Shown piece by piece: positions 17,531 through 26,022 of a stretch of 64,000 nt of DNA. Location of the stretch: the NCBI RefSeq assembly GCF_027625995.1, contig NZ_CP115397.1, positions 181,403 to 245,402 on the forward strand, given 5' to 3'. Each line of letters opens with the position of its first letter. Position 1 is the first letter of the stretch. A program made the translations under genes and the position numbers. Under the pieces are notes generated by a model, which saw nothing but the letters and a program-made list of their open reading frames with translations, did no database searches and was not told where the DNA came from. The stretch is from Hymenobacter yonginensis (GTDB lineage Bacteria > Bacteroidota > Bacteroidia > Cytophagales > Hymenobacteraceae).

Positions 17531-19474
17531 TTAGGATGCGGGTAGGCGGGCTTCCACCTGAAACCCGGCCGGGCCGGGCGCTGCGTATAGAGAACCGCCC
17601 AGCGTCTCGGCGCGCCGGTGCATATTGCGCAGGCCGTTGCCGCCTCCGGAGCGGGCCGGAGCCGGCTCACCGGCCGCCGTGGCGGGGGCTGGCTGCCCGT
17701 TGTCCTGCACGCGCAGGCGCAGCTGGCCCTCGTGCCGGGCCACGCGCACCTGCACGTGGGTGGCGTGGCGGGCGTGCTTGACCACATTGTGCAATGCCTC
17801 TTTGTAAATTAGGTACAGGTGCTGCCCCAGCAGCGGCGGCAGGGCCTGCTCCGGTCCGGCGTCGGTTACGTCGAAATCCACGGTCAGCTCGGCGGCGGGC
17901 AGCACCTCGTAGGCGTGGTCGCGCAGGCGGGTGAGCAGGGCGGGCAGCGTGAGCAGCGGGGTCTGCAGGCCCCACACCACATCGGTCATCTCGCGCCGGG
18001 CCCGGCGGCTGGTTTCGCTCAGGCGGCGCAGCCGGGCCTGGGCCGGAGCGTCCGTGGCCGGGCTGATTTCCTGCAGCAGATCGGCCTGCATGCTTACCTG
18101 GGTGAGCAGATTGCCCACGTCGTCGTGCAGGTCGGCCGCCAACCGGGTACGCAGGGCGGCCTCCCGCCGGGCCTGCCGCCGCCGAAACGACCACACCAGC
18201 CCCACCACTACCAGAGCCGTCAGCGCCAGCAGGGCCAGCAGCCCGGCCACCTGCTGCTGGTGGCGCAGGCGCTCCAGCTCCTGCTGCTGCCGCAGCACAT
18301 CCAGCTGCAGCTGAGTGCGTGAGCGCAGGGCCCGGGCCTGGGCCGCTGAAAGCCGGCGGCGGGTATCCTCGCCGCTGAGCGTATCAGCGAAGGCCGCGGC
18401 CTGGGCCTGATAGTCATAGGCCCGGCGGAAGTCGCCCAGCTGACCGCTGGCGCGGGCCAGCAGCTGGGCCGCGTCGTGGGCCAGCGGAAGCAGGCGGTGG
18501 CCGGCGGCGGCGGTTAGGCTCAGCGCGGCGTAGGTGCGGGCGCTGTCGGGGCGGGTAGTTTGCCAGGAGCGGGCCAGCAGCAGGGCCGCGCCGGCGGTCT
18601 GCTCGGGCATCTGGAGGCGGCGGGCCCGGGCCAGCAGCTGCCAGGCCGTGGGGCGCACGGCCGCCTCGTCGGTCAGCCGCGCGCGCATCTCAGCCAGCAG
18701 CAGCTCAACGGGCAGCAGGCCCCGCTCGGTGTAGATGGTGCGGTAGGCGCGCAGCGTGCGGGTGTAGGCCCGGTGGGCGGCCTGCCACCGCCCCTGCCGG
18801 CGGTCAATGTCGCCCAGCCCCTGGTACACCACGGCCGTGCAGACCGAGTCCCGGACGGTGGGCAGCAGGTCGCGCGCTTCTTCCACGTACTGCCGGGCCA
18901 GCGTCAGCTCGCCCAGCCCCAGCTCCACGCGGCCGGCCTGCACCAGCTGCAGCGCCTCCACCTGGGGCCGGTGCAGGGCGCGGGCCAGCGCCAGCCCGTC
19001 GAGGCTGGGGCCGAGGGCAGCGGCGTAATCGCCCTGCTCGGTGTAGATTCGGCACAGGTTGTAGTAGGCCCGCGACTGGGTGAGCGGGTTGCGGGTGCGG
19101 GTGGCCCAGGCCAGCGCCTGCCGGCTGTGGAATAAGGCCGAATCATAGTGGCTGCGAACCCGGTAGTCGTAGCCGAGGGTGAAATGGGCTTCCATCATTC
19201 CGGAAGGGTAGCGCAGCCGCTCGGCCAAAGCTAGGGCCTGCCGGGCCAGGGCCCGCGTCCGGGGCGGGTCGTTGATGCGCAGAGCGAAGCCCAGGGTGTT
19301 GAGGCGCTGCACGCGCAGCGTATCGGGCCGCGGCTCACGGGCCAGCAGGTCCGTGAGGCTGTCGCGCACTACCCGCAGGCGCGGCAGCGGCAAGGGGAGG
19401 GTTTGGGCCTGTCCATTCCGGGGCCAGCCGAGCAGCCCCAAGCCCAGCACCAGCAGATACCCCAACCGTTTCAT
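17531..19474 (-). CDS. TPR-containing sensor histidine kinase (HisKA_3)
   Basis: The protein has 647 residues from the ATG at 19474, with a signal peptide MKRLGYLLVLGLGLLGW ... GQAQ. A longer frame to 19600 has no signal and is rejected. Periplasmic TPR-like helices (about 30-360) precede one transmembrane helix (GLLALLALTALVVVGLVWSF). The HisKA_3 box is RLAADLHDDVGN with H450, and the HATPase carries QDNGQP and GGGNGLRNM. This is the NarX/LiaS-like kinase layout with an extracellular TPR sensor that is frequent in Bacteroidota. It should phosphorylate the LuxR-type regulator downstream. Confidence 0.92.
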   Translation of the reverse strand: MKRLGYLLVLGLGLLGWPRNGQAQTLPLPLPRLRVVRDSLTDLLAREPRPDTLRVQRLNTLGFALRINDPPRTRALARQALALAERLRYPSGMMEAHFTLGYDYRVRSHYDSALFHSRQALAWATRTRNPLTQSRAYYNLCRIYTEQGDYAAALGPSLDGLALARALHRPQVEALQLVQAGRVELGLGELTLARQYVEEARDLLPTVRDSVCTAVVYQGLGDIDRRQGRWQAAHRAYTRTLRAYRTIYTERGLLPVELLLAEMRARLTDEAAVRPTAWQLLARARRLQMPEQTAGAALLLARSWQTTRPDSARTYAALSLTAAAGHRLLPLAHDAAQLLARASGQLGDFRRAYDYQAQAAAFADTLSGEDTRRRLSAAQARALRSRTQLQLDVLRQQQELERLRHQQQVAGLLALLALTALVVVGLVWSFRRRQARREAALRTRLAADLHDDVGNLLTQVSMQADLLQEISPATDAPAQARLRRLSETSRRARREMTDVVWGLQTPLLTLPALLTRLRDHAYEVLPAAELTVDFDVTDAGPEQALPPLLGQHLYLIYKEALHNVVKHARHATHVQVRVARHEGQLRLRVQDNGQPAPATAAGEPAPARSGGGNGLRNMHRRAETLGGSLYAAPGPAGFQVEARLPAS

Positions 19475-19788
19475 GCGCAGTGCCCGATTCAATGAAGCTG
19501 CAAGATAGCGGCGGCCCGTGGCGTTTGCCAACTCTTTTCGAAGGCCCCGGTACGCAGACTCTCGCCTGCCCAACCAATACGAGTTGATACAGTCCAGCAC
19601 CTTCTAGAAGTTGGTGATAGCAGCCTGCAGCGCCTTGAGGCCCGCGAGCTTCAGTACATCCCTTTTATGCAATGAGCCTTCCAGAACGAATGAGGGTAAA
19701 TAACGCAGTCTGAGGCGTTACAATTTCGGTAATATACGATTATGGGTACGGCACAAATGAAGTGGTAACTAGCTGATTTATAGCACAT

Positions 19789-19820
19789 AAAAGTATAAAT
19801 TGTTCAGGATTTATACTTTT
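19789..19820 (+). terminator. Orphan terminator-like hairpin
   Basis: A perfect 12-bp stem (aaaagtataaat at 19789-19800 with complement at 19809-19820) with an 8-nt loop is followed by four Ts. No plus-strand gene ends upstream. The 613-bp AT-richer gap between 19475 and 20087 otherwise shows no gene, so this may end an unrecognised small RNA or act on antisense transcripts. Confidence 0.5.
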
Positions 19821-20087
19821 TTTTACCATTCGCTATTCTTCCACCGGACGCTGTAATGCCCGACGATACTTGTACTAATTTATATACTTTTCAGCTCCCC
19901 TTTTTGGAATTACAGCTTATGCTTTCCTTAGCTAGGAAAGCAGTTCCAGTATCCCAGGCCCATACTTAACTACCACAACGGGCGTTCACCGCATAGAGTA
20001 TGAGAGGGCGCAAGCGGGCCGGTGGTTTACCAAGCGGCGGGGGACTGGATAATGGGCTGTCCGCCGGGCTTGATATAACTTGATCGA

Positions 20088-21089
20088 ATGAAACGGTTAC
20101 GCTACTTCGGCATTTTGCTTTTCGTCGGTGCCTGCTGCAGGGCTGACGGGGCGGAACACCTACCCCCCTATCCGGCAGTGCGCAGCTACCTGGAGGAGGT
20201 AGCCCAAGTACTGCAAGCCAATTTCCTTAACCGGGCGGCCGTGGATTGGGTGGCTTTCAGGCAGCAGCTGCTCACGAAAGCAGCGGGCGCCAACACCCCT
20301 GAGCAGGCCTGGCCGGCGGTTACAGCTGCCATCCAGGCCCTGGGCGATAAGCACACGCAGTTTTACTGCGCCCGCCCGACCGAAGGCGCCGCCCCCCTGG
20401 CTGCCTGGCAGCCCCCGCTCTTTCCTGACGAGTCGGTGCCGGAAGACATCGGCTACCTCAGAATTCCCTGGGTTGTCGGCAGCCCGCCGCAGCTGGCCGC
20501 GTACATCACCCAGCTGCAGGGGCACCTGCGGGAGCGGGACACGCCTGGGCTCAAAGGCTGGATTGTGGATTTGCGGGGGAATATGGGCGGAAATATGTGG
20601 CCGATGCTCGTGGCCGCGGGGCCCCTTCTGGGAGAAGATACGCTCGGCTACAGCATTGACGCCAGCAACACCCGAACCGCGTGGCGCTACGAAAAGGGCA
20701 AGGCCTTGGCAAACGGCGACATCGAGGCGCAGACCGCCAGCTACTATACCCTGAAAACCACCAACCCGGTAGTGGCCGTGCTCACCGACAGCCTGACGGC
20801 CAGCTCGGGCGAGGCCATGACCGTGGCCTTCAAGGGCCGCAAACATACCAGAAGCTTCGGGGCAAGTACGTGCGGCGTTTCTACCGGCAGAAGCCGCTTT
20901 TCTCTGTCCGATGGATCCGTTCTGCTGCTGACAACCGCTGTGTTCGCCGACCGCCGCCTGGTTCGGTACGGCCACGCCATTGCCCCCGACGAGCCCCTCC
21001 GGCCGGCTGAAACCGTGCCGCGCGCCATCCGCTGGATCAGGGAGGAGTTCACAGCGAAAACCCAGGCAGGCAGGCCGCAGAACCGGTAG
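20088..21089 (+). CDS. S41-family serine peptidase, short form
   Basis: The protein has 333 residues. The N-terminus MKRLRYFGILLFVGAC looks like a lipoprotein signal. A C-terminal-processing-peptidase core is present: DLRGNMGGNM (161-170) is the S41 D-L-R-x-N-x-G-G motif, LTASSGEAM places the nucleophile at about S240, and K249 lies nine residues later in VAFKG. No PDZ domain is evident between the helical N-terminus and the core, so it belongs to the tricorn/Ctp-like short proteins. It probably cleaves peptides in the envelope. It precedes the TraB-like lipoprotein gene by 138 bp on the same strand. Confidence 0.85.
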   Translation: MKRLRYFGILLFVGACCRADGAEHLPPYPAVRSYLEEVAQVLQANFLNRAAVDWVAFRQQLLTKAAGANTPEQAWPAVTAAIQALGDKHTQFYCARPTEGAAPLAAWQPPLFPDESVPEDIGYLRIPWVVGSPPQLAAYITQLQGHLRERDTPGLKGWIVDLRGNMGGNMWPMLVAAGPLLGEDTLGYSIDASNTRTAWRYEKGKALANGDIEAQTASYYTLKTTNPVVAVLTDSLTASSGEAMTVAFKGRKHTRSFGASTCGVSTGRSRFSLSDGSVLLLTTAVFADRRLVRYGHAIAPDEPLRPAETVPRAIRWIREEFTAKTQAGRPQNR

Positions 21090-21227
21090 CATATCAGCTA
21101 GCTTTACGCCGAATTATCTGCTTTAAGGTAGCCGCTTATACCCTATCCCAACATGCCATCTGTTATCCCCTCCCTCCTGCCGGCAGCCGGCAACCCAGGC
21201 CGCTACGCATCCGGCGGGCATACTACC

Positions 21228-22373
21228 ATGGGCAGATTGCTCGTGGGGCTACTTTTGACGGTTTCGGCCTGCAAGGCCCCAGAAACGGGGGCCACGGCTG
21301 CCCGCCCCCTACCCGCCGGTACTGAACGAACTGTATTCGATCCGGCTGGCGCCAGGCAACGATTAGCGCTGGCGCCAACGCAGGTAATGATCTTCGGGCT
21401 CACGCACCTTGATTCCGCGCCGGCTACCTTTCAGGTTGCCTGGCTCGAACCCGTGCTCTGCCGCCTGCGTGCCTACAAGCCGGATATCGTGTTGACCGAG
21501 GCTTTGTCGGGCGAGCAGGTGATGGGCCTGGAGGCATATGCCGCCTACCATGGCGACGCGGGCAAGTATGCGGGCCCAACCCTGCAGATGGCTCAGGCGG
21601 CCCAGGCGGACCTTCACCTGACGGCAGCTCAGGCCCTGGTGCAGGCCAACGTGTTGTGCCAGAAAGGAAACTTAACGCCCCCTGAACGGCGCCGCCTGGC
21701 GGGCTTGTTTGTCGCGGCGGCCGAGCCGTTGTCGGCGGCAGTCCAATGGATGCGGCTGCCGGTGGCCGAGCGCATCGGGGCCGATGGCATCTCCCCCACC
21801 CTGGCCAAACAAATCACTCGTTGGGCGAATATGCGCAATGAAATGTCCTCGATGGCGGCGCGGCTGGCGGCAGACCTCGGCCTGGAGCGGGTGTACGGCG
21901 CCGGCGACCACCTGAGTGACGTCGTGCAGCCGGACTTTGCGGCGATGCAGGCAGCCGTCGCGGCAACGCCAGGCCAGGTGGAGCTGTTCAACCACGACAC
22001 GCCCGAGTTCCGGGCAGTGCCCGAAGAAGCCATGAAAATGACCAGCGCTGCTGAGGTTATGCCCATGCTGAAGTGGAAAAATTCGCCCCGCTTCGCTGAG
22101 CTGGACGCAGATGCGCAGTGGTTCTCCATGCTCCGCAGCGCTACCATGGGGCGGGTAGGGCGGCAGCGGGTGGCCGCGTGGGAAGCGCAGAACCTGCGCA
22201 TGGCCGTGGCGGTGCGGGAGGCGATGGCCCCGATTGCCGGGGGCCGGGTGCTGCTCATCGTAGGAGCCGCGCACAAGCCCTTCATCGAAGCGTATCTGCG
22301 GGCATTCACCGACTTGGAAATAGTATCGGTACCGGCCCTGCTGGAAACGAAGCCCCCGGGCTGCCCCGAATAG
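21228..22373 (+). CDS. TraB/DUF5694-like lipoprotein
   Basis: The protein has 381 residues from the ATG at 21228, which gives a lipoprotein signal MGRLLVGLLLTVSAC. The in-frame ATG at 21153 would hide it. The body starts with a metal-binding-like GLTHLDSA, followed by LRAYKPDIVLTEALSGEQ and a helical middle, and ends with GGRVLLIVGAAHKPFIEAYL. This matches DUF5694, related to the TraB/PrgY/GumN (EreA-like) fold whose conserved His and Glu residues are thought to be catalytic. The substrate is unknown. It is probably envelope associated. Confidence 0.75.
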   Translation: MGRLLVGLLLTVSACKAPETGATAARPLPAGTERTVFDPAGARQRLALAPTQVMIFGLTHLDSAPATFQVAWLEPVLCRLRAYKPDIVLTEALSGEQVMGLEAYAAYHGDAGKYAGPTLQMAQAAQADLHLTAAQALVQANVLCQKGNLTPPERRRLAGLFVAAAEPLSAAVQWMRLPVAERIGADGISPTLAKQITRWANMRNEMSSMAARLAADLGLERVYGAGDHLSDVVQPDFAAMQAAVAATPGQVELFNHDTPEFRAVPEEAMKMTSAAEVMPMLKWKNSPRFAELDADAQWFSMLRSATMGRVGRQRVAAWEAQNLRMAVAVREAMAPIAGGRVLLIVGAAHKPFIEAYLRAFTDLEIVSVPALLETKPPGCPE

Positions 22374-22689
22374 AGGCGCGTGAGTGGGGTTTGCGTTGCT
22401 GGCAATTCAGTTTCAAGAGCTGCCTCAAGCGCTGGGAACCCCGTCTTCACTAAGTGCTTCCAGCCCGATGCCTTGCAACAGGATTTGGTAACGTTTCGGC
22501 ACAGCTGCCGCCACCAGAGTAAGAATACCCCGGCACCGGCCATGTACTGTATGTACTGCATGTTTCGCCCTATGCTGGCCCTGACCATGATGCTGGCGGG
22601 AGAGACTGCACGCCTGCTTGAGCCCCCCCTCCCGGATCCGCTAACGGCCTCGTCCGCAGGGGCATTGCCTGTCACCAAAGCTGCAGGCC

Positions 22690-22890
22690 TCAGGAAGCGA
22701 GCGGGGCCTCCAGCACTGGCAGGATGGCCTGCAGGGTGGTTTTGCCCGTCACGTAACGGGCCAGCAGAATCAGGCGGGCCGCGTCCGGGACGGGCGCGCC
22801 GCTGAGCTGCAGCGCCAGGCTAATGCTGTACAGCCGACGGGCCGTATCTGCGGAGGCACGGTAAGCGGGAAGCGTAGGAATGGGATACAT
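22690..22890 (-). CDS. Small protein resembling VbhA-type antitoxins
   Basis: The protein has 66 residues. The sequence RLYSISLALQLSGAPVPDAA then RYVTGKTTLQAILPVLEA follows the layout of VbhA-like antitoxin domains (a helix with an inhibitory S-x-x-x-E-G motif, then a R(Y)VxGxxT segment). At the inhibitory positions it reads A-L-Q-L-S-G, so the key Ser and Glu are absent and it may not inhibit a Fic enzyme. No toxin gene is adjacent. The nearest Fic gene is 18 kb away (3778-4887). I treat the family call as tentative. The surrounding stretches 22374-22689 and 22891-23326 show no gene. Confidence 0.4.
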   Translation of the reverse strand: MYPIPTLPAYRASADTARRLYSISLALQLSGAPVPDAARLILLARYVTGKTTLQAILPVLEAPLAS

Positions 22891-23326
22891 AGCGCAGGCC
22901 TGGTTGCTATGATCAAGATAGGACCGCGGGGCCTGAGCGTCAGCCGATCGGGTGTTATGATTTGATTATTTCCTGGTTTGGCGCTGCCAGCGTCAGGTGC
23001 GCCGTTGCCTGCGGGACGCGCAGTGTCAGGCCAGCGTCCGATGGCCCGCGCCGACCTGACATCACCTGCAAACCCAGTGCTTCTATATTCATTGCTTGTA
23101 TTGTTCAAGCGGCGTACCCCTGCCGCCGATTTGGGCTGCTGGAAGGTTTCGGCCGGCTGCAGGCGCAGGTGTAGACCTTCCCACGAAGCAGGGCAGTGAA
23201 AAGCAGTTCAGCAGTGAAAAGCAGTTCACTTACCAGCGGGGGTGGGTGGCGTTCTGGTAAGGGAATCTTACCTGCGGCGTCAGCCGTTATGGGATGGTCA
23301 CCGTCAACATCACCGAAAAACAGACA

Positions 23327-23509
23327 ATGGCAAAGTCACCCAAAAAGCGTCTGAAGAAGCTGCCCGCCGGCCCGGGCTTGCCCGCTGGTTCGCCCAAACC
23401 TTTTCAACACGCCATTTTTGCTTCGGAGGCCGAATATAACCAGTCCGTTGAAAGCGTCATGGCCCGCATCCAAAGCGGACAGGTGAAGGCGCGCACCCCC
23501 GATGCGTAG
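23327..23509 (+). CDS. Small basic hypothetical protein
   Basis: The protein has 60 residues from the ATG at 23327. A Lys/Pro/Gly-rich N-terminus (MAKSPKKRLKKLPAGPGLP) precedes an amphipathic helix (SEAEYNQSVESVMARIQSGQ). Its composition differs from random frames, which makes it a plausible small nucleic-acid-binding or orphan accessory gene. Function is unknown. Confidence 0.45.
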   Translation: MAKSPKKRLKKLPAGPGLPAGSPKPFQHAIFASEAEYNQSVESVMARIQSGQVKARTPDA

Positions 23510-23726
23510 CGAGTAGGCTCTACCTGGATTTCCTACAAGGGTGGCGCAGGGGTGAGGGTAGAAATTATTGTCAGGCGGCTTTGAGCAGGACCAGCAGCAG
23601 CTGCACCGCTCGGCCGTGCGGCCGGCACGGGTCTGCCGGACGACCGCACAGCCGAGTACAGCACCAGCGGGCATCAGGCTCGCCTGCCCATTGCTTCTTT
23701 GGTATGCTTAGCGGCAGGCATCTGAT

Positions 23727-25039
23727 TTAAAGAACCGAGAGGCGTTTAAATACCTTTCCCTGGCTTGTATGCAGAATGATCATGTAAAAGCCGGCTCGCA
23801 CGCCGCTTAGCTCCAGCTCCAGCTGCAGCTCATCCGCTTCAGCCAAGCTTGCGGAGCGCTGCAGCACCCGGCGTCCCACCGCATTGATCAGCTCCACTGC
23901 GTGCACGCTGAAATCGGCCTGGGTCCACCGGACGGTTACCGGGCCGCGGGTGGGGTTGGGAAAAACGCTGGTAGCCGTTTGGGCCGGTAGTGCCTGCAGT
24001 TCGAACTCGGCCGAACTGCAGGCACTACCGGCCCAAACGGCTACGCGCCGGTACGGGTGCCCCGCGGTACCAGCACGCGCAGCTCCGTGGGCGAGGCACT
24101 TACCAGACGGGCGGGAACTCCGGCCAGCCAGATGGTATCCGTCTGCCCGTCGACCTGAAAGTGCCGGCCTGTCAGGGTTACGGGAGTACCCACACTGCCC
24201 TGGGTTGGCTGGTAAGCCGTAATAACCGGAGCGGGCAGGAAGATGAAGCCGGCCGCGCTGGCTGCTCCTCCGGGCGTTTCCAGTCGAACCGGCCCGGATT
24301 CGGCGTCGCGGGGCACGCGCACCTGCACGCGGCCGCTGCTGGCCTGCAGCACGGTGGCCCGGGCGGCACCGAAAAATACACTGTTGCGACTGCCGTCTTC
24401 GGCCAGCGCGCTGCCTGTTACCGTCACCACGGCGTTGGCCGCAGCCTTGGCCGGGCTGAAGCCCGTGATCAGCGGCGGATACCAGATCCGGAATGACTGG
24501 GTTCTTTCCACCATACCGCCCAGCGTGCTCAGGTGGACGCGGCCCGTGCCAGCCCCGACGGGCACGTCCACCTGCAGACTCGTGGCAGTTGCTTGCAGCA
24601 CGCGCGCGGCCACGCCGTTAAACCACACGCTATCCAGGGCCGCCACCGGCGAGAAGTGGGTACTGGTGAGCTGTACCACAGCGCCCGGCCGGGTTTCGGC
24701 CGGAGTCAGGGCCGTCAGCGTGGGCGGCTGGTAAACCACAAAGTTTGTCGCGCTCTACCCGGCGCCGTCCGCAGTTACCACTTTCACCCGGCCCGTGGTA
24801 GCCCCGCCCGGCACCCGCACCACGAGACCTGCGGGGATAGCGCTGACCAGTGGGGCCAGTACCCCGTTGAAGTAGATGGCGGGAGCGGCCGGCAGCAAGG
24901 CCAGGCGGCGATCGGCAATCGTGACCAGCGTGCCGCCCCGGCCCTGCGCCGGACTCAGCGCCAATACCGCCGGGGAGGCCAATACCGCCGGGTAGCTCAA
25001 GGCGACACTTGTATGGCCTTGGTTAAAAGTTTGGTACAA
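23727..25039 (-). pseudogene. TIG-repeat T9SS protein, broken by in-frame TAG and fold-back insertion
   Basis: Reading on the minus strand from 25039, TIG/IPT repeats run to VKVVTADGAG, hit TAG (24757-24755) and continue in the same frame as SATNFVVYQPPTLTALTP for about 230 residues with three more TIG-like units. That frame ends at 24041, exactly inside a 33-bp inverted repeat. A typical sorting domain (ATSVFPNPTRGPVTVRW ... KRLSVL, stop at 23727-23729) follows in another frame. The N-terminus lacks a signal peptide. The gene thus has at least two lesions plus a likely 5' truncation. It would have encoded a secreted surface protein. The gap 23510-23726 shows nothing. Confidence 0.8.
23971..24044. 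repeat. Perfect 33-bp inverted repeat with 8-nt spacer
   Basis: Left arm 23971-24003 begins gtagccgtttgggccggtag. The right arm 24012-24044 is its exact reverse complement. The left arm encodes the natural ELQALPAQTA linker before the sorting domain on the minus strand, whereas the right arm is its mirror image, which replaces the expected linker and shifts the frame. Confidence 0.9.
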
Positions 25040-25233
25040 AGGTTAAACGGCCATCTACCCTTCCTGCCTGGAGGAAGCATCCATAACTGCCGTTCCACTT
25101 GAACTACCTTGACGCGGTAGAGCGCCTATCCTTGCATTGGCCATGCAGTGGTCTTTGCCGCTTCGGCCACATTGCCACCCGGCCCAGTACAGGACATGAA
25201 AGCCCGCTGGTGATAGGCACTCCCCACTTAGGG

Positions 25234-26022
25234 CTACCGCTGGCGCAAGGCAGCCTGCACCAGCGCCTGGCCGGTGGGCGTATTCTCGTAGCGATGGTCG
25301 CCGCAATAGAGGTACTCCTGATCGAAGCCGGTTAAGTAAGCCACGTTGAGGCACATGCTACGGCTGACGCGTAAAAACTGTGGGCGCAGAGCTGCGGGCA
25401 CTAGCTGCTCCAGCACGTAAGTGAGTGAGCCCCGGATCGGATAGCCGGATTTGTAGGCCGCCGTGCGCAGGGTTACATAGTTCTTTCCCGCTTCCAGGGC
25501 CGACACCTCGGCCCACAATAAGCGGTGGGTCCGGTCGCCCAGTTTGACGAAGAAGAAATCGGGCGGCCCGCCGGTGGCAGTTTCCTTGGCCGTCACCTCG
25601 GCCGGGCCGGGCGGCAGGGCCTGCTGGTGGCGCTGGTGGTTTTCCAAGGCGGTCTGGATAGCGGCAAACAGGGTGGCGTTGTTGACCGGCTTGATCAGGT
25701 AGCCGCTGGGCCGCAGGCGGGTGGCCTCCCGAATGGTATCCAGGTCGGAGTAGGCCGTCAAAAACAGGAAGGGCGGACCCTGCCGCTCCTGCAGCAGCTG
25801 GCCCAGGGCCAGGCCGCTGCGGGCCGGGTCGGCGCTGCTCAGGTTGATGTCGAGCAGCACCAGGTCGGCCGGCAGCGTGGGCGCGGTTAGTGCCCGCTCA
25901 GCCTCGGCAAACGTGTAGCAGATGGTGGACACGTGGTAGCCCAGATCCTCCAGGCTCAGACGCAGGTTTTCGGCAATCAGCGCTTCGTCTTCTACCACCA
26001 ATAGGTTAATTTTCGGTTCCAT
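25234..26022 (-). CDS. LytTR-family response regulator
   Basis: The protein has 262 residues. The receiver domain (1-125) has acidic E11-D12 and phosphoacceptor D58 (LVLLDINLSS), with K near YLIKPV. The LytTR DNA-binding domain (about 155-258) includes FFFVKLGDRTHRLLWAEVSA, the ALEAGKNYVTLRT strand and FLRVSRSMCLN. It overlaps the 3' end of the kinase gene by 17 bp, so the two are translationally linked. LytTR proteins bind pairs of short direct repeats spaced two helical turns apart; such pairs are present at 27742-27840 and 31863-31904. Confidence 0.94.
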   Translation of the reverse strand: MEPKINLLVVEDEALIAENLRLSLEDLGYHVSTICYTFAEAERALTAPTLPADLVLLDINLSSADPARSGLALGQLLQERQGPPFLFLTAYSDLDTIREATRLRPSGYLIKPVNNATLFAAIQTALENHQRHQQALPPGPAEVTAKETATGGPPDFFFVKLGDRTHRLLWAEVSALEAGKNYVTLRTAAYKSGYPIRGSLTYVLEQLVPAALRPQFLRVSRSMCLNVAYLTGFDQEYLYCGDHRYENTPTGQALVQAALRQR

